Source: Gammaproteobacteria bacterium (lineage in GTDB: Bacteria; Pseudomonadota; Gammaproteobacteria; Pseudomonadales; Azotimanducaceae). From it: 7,615 nucleotides of DNA. Of this stretch, positions 6,410-7,615 are shown piece after piece. Position 1 is the stretch's first letter. Every line of letters begins with the position of its first letter. Below the pieces are notes generated by a model that saw only the letters and a program-made list of their open reading frames with translations, was not told where the DNA came from and made no database searches. The stretch is taken from the NCBI GenBank assembly GCA_028821035.1, contig JAPPHP010000202.1, positions 1 to 7,615 on the forward strand. Reading direction: 5' to 3'. Made by a program: the position numbers and the translations under genes.

Positions 6410-7139
6410 CCCCGTGCTGCCGCAAGCGCCGCCTGAGTTCCGCATTCTCCGCCTCGGCGGCCCGTAACGCCTCTTCGGTCCCTCGCAGCGCCTCCTCGCC
6501 CTCCCGAGCGGTCAGGAGGTACCCGCCTCGCCGCGGGTCGAAGAAGCGCAGTTGGTCCCCTTCCAGCCGCAACTCCAGCCCGAGCATGGTCCCGTGGCAC
6601 AGGACACCGTTTCGCCGCTCCAGGGCCAGCTTCCGATACTTGCCGTCCGACCCAAGCCGGCGACCTTGCAGCATGGGATCCAGGTAATCTCCTTCCGGGT
6701 CGAACTGCCAGTACTCCCGGACCCCCAGCTCGGCGTACAGCTCCTTCTTCGTGCCCTCGTCCACGCGGCGCGTGCCGAACGAGGTGATCTCGAGCACGAA
6801 GTCCGCCAGCTTCCCCTCTACCCAGGTCCGCCATACGCGGCGCTCCGGAAGCTTCGGCACGCCGATCGCCACGAAGATGTCGGGCGAGACGCACGCCCGA
6901 ATGTCGCCCGCCCGGTAGTACATCATCATGTCGCTACCCACGTAGACATCCGCGCGGTCGCGATAGAAACCCTGCAAGAGCAGCGCCGCGTCGACCGTGG
7001 CGTGCCAGTGGATCGGCGTCTCCGCCATCGGCTTACCGTCCGACTCGGGATAGTCGGACAGCGACAGGGGCCGTGCCAGCGGTGTCCTCCCAGCGGTTGT
7101 GGCATCGTCTTGGATGGGAACGGTCTCGGTTTCCCGCAT
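6405..7139 (-). CDS. Uma2-family (DUF820) PD-(D/E)xK nuclease-fold protein
   Basis: A 244-residue protein. The Uma2 core is clear: CVSPDIFVAI with Asp87, FVLEIT with Glu117, then TKKELYAELGVREYWQFDP (130-148), the family hallmark. These supply the acidic and Lys residues expected of a restriction-endonuclease-like site. Uma2 proteins occur in many copies in cyanobacteria, Chloroflexi and some other phyla; their function is not established. The last 30 or so residues are a charged Glu/Arg/Ala heptad-like coiled coil (from about EGEEALRGTEEAL), common at Uma2 C-termini. The ATG at 7137-7139 is chosen because GGGAG sits six bases upstream (7146-7150); an in-frame ATG at 7319 would add an uncharged-helix-free, Pro- and Cys-rich leader unlike the family. 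It lies on the same strand as the hydrolase with 71 bp between, so co-transcription is possible but not evident. Confidence 0.88.
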   Translation of the reverse strand: MRETETVPIQDDATTAGRTPLARPLSLSDYPESDGKPMAETPIHWHATVDAALLLQGFYRDRADVYVGSDMMMYYRAGDIRACVSPDIFVAIGVPKLPERRVWRTWVEGKLADFVLEITSFGTRRVDEGTKKELYAELGVREYWQFDPEGDYLDPMLQGRRLGSDGKYRKLALERRNGVLCHGTMLGLELRLEGDQLRFFDPRRGGYLLTAREGEEALRGTEEALRAAEAENAELRRRLRQHGE

Positions 7140-7389
7140 GGCGGACTCCCAGGTCGGGCCACGCCTCGATGCCCGGAACGCTATCACAGGCCCACCGACG
7201 CGATAAGGGGCGTTCGCGAAAGCGGGCGGCAGGACTGGCTCCGGGCATTGCTCGGCGCGTTCGGTTGGCTCGGCGCACGTTTTGACACAAGCGCGGCGAA
7301 AATCATGCCGGTCATTCACCCGCTGGGGCGTGAGACATTCCCCTCCCGTGTCCGCAGTTTTTCGACCATGGGCCGGCTGACCGAGGGAC
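7140..7389. other. Intergenic region between NudC and Uma2
   Basis: 250 bp with no protein-like frame in the family sense. It should hold the Uma2 promoter, but no convincing -10/-35 pair is visible on the minus strand. A TTGACA occurs on the plus strand near 7282-7287 without a matching -10 or any downstream plus-strand gene. Confidence 0.4.
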
Positions 7390-7615
7390 TCAACCTTCGT
7401 CCACCCAGGCCCTGATCAGGTGATGCGCGATGGCCATGGGGCCCGGAACCTTCAGGGTCGGGTGCTCCCCGGCCAGCCCGAGGCGCGCCTCGTCGCGCGC
7501 GAACCAGCGCACGTCGGCCATCTCGACCGGGTCGATGCGGATGTCGGTGGTCAACGCGTCGGCGTGGCAGCCGATCATGAGCGACGACGGGAACGGCCAG
7601 GGCTGGGACGAGTGA
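7390..7615 (-). CDS. nudC: NADH pyrophosphatase NudC, C-terminal fragment
   Basis: The last 74 codons of a gene entering from the right edge. It contains the NudC-specific motif SQPWPFPSSLMIGCHADA, which in this family follows the Nudix box and confers specificity for NAD(H), then IRIDPVEMADVRWFARDE and the closing helix GPMAIAHHLIRAWVDEG, which align with the end of E. coli NudC. The Nudix box and zinc ribbon lie outside the window. NudC splits NAD(H) into NMN(H) and AMP and can remove NAD caps from RNA. An internal ATG at 7576-7578 is not the start, because the SQPWPFP motif lies upstream of it in frame. It is separated from Uma2 by 250 bp. Confidence 0.92.
   Translation of the reverse strand, partial: HSSQPWPFPSSLMIGCHADALTTDIRIDPVEMADVRWFARDEARLGLAGEHPTLKVPGPMAIAHHLIRAWVDEG

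Noticed and set aside
5356..6687. Plus-strand open frame of 443 codons opposite the hydrolase
   Set aside because: Antisense shadow spanning the hydrolase and part of Uma2, with no recognisable domain.
7282..7310. TTGACA on the plus strand as a promoter
   Set aside because: No -10 at a proper distance and no plus-strand gene follows.

Overview
High-GC, Gram-negative-looking bacterial DNA, probably from an uncultivated lineage that I cannot place. The signs are secretion signals, GGAGG-type ribosome-binding sites, tightly packed genes, a formylglycine-type sulfatase tail, an Uma2 protein, an NHLP-type peptide and an apparent selenoprotein. A marine or sponge-associated bacterium, or an Acidobacteriota-like one, would fit, but nothing here decides it.

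Left part (1-1361). The window opens with the last 90 codons of an arylsulfatase-family gene on the plus strand. Converging on it from the minus strand is a small gene of 83 codons with a textbook nitrile-hydratase-like leader (NHLP, proteusin-type RiPP leader). It ends in a very short Cys-rich tail, Leu-Cys-Cys-Cys-Trp. Divergent from this gene, across 178 bp, is an exported PrxQ/BCP-like peroxiredoxin. Its peroxidatic Cys codon is an in-frame TGA, followed at the right distance by a perfect 7-bp hairpin with a CGUGA loop. This is best read as selenocysteine with a bacterial SECIS element; ordinary gene calling would break it into two fragments.

Centre (1374-5260). Two half-size ABC exporters on the minus strand overlap by 4 bp (GTGA) and very probably form a heterodimer. 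Their 3' end stops 12 bp from the 3' end of the peroxiredoxin gene. Neither has a C39 leader-peptidase domain.

Right part (5302-7615). Upstream on the same strand are a secreted alpha/beta-hydrolase (esterase type) 41 bp before the first ABC gene, an Uma2-family nuclease-fold protein, and the C-terminal end of NudC, an NADH pyrophosphatase, running off the window edge. Hydrolase, ABC-1 and ABC-2 look like one transcription unit; NudC and Uma2 are probably separate.

Most interesting are the selenocysteine peroxiredoxin and, next to it, the NHLP peptide with a five-residue Cys3-Trp core. No RiPP maturase (radical SAM, YcaO, LanM, PEARL) lies in the window. A functional link between the peptide, the selenoprotein and the exporter pair rests on position only.
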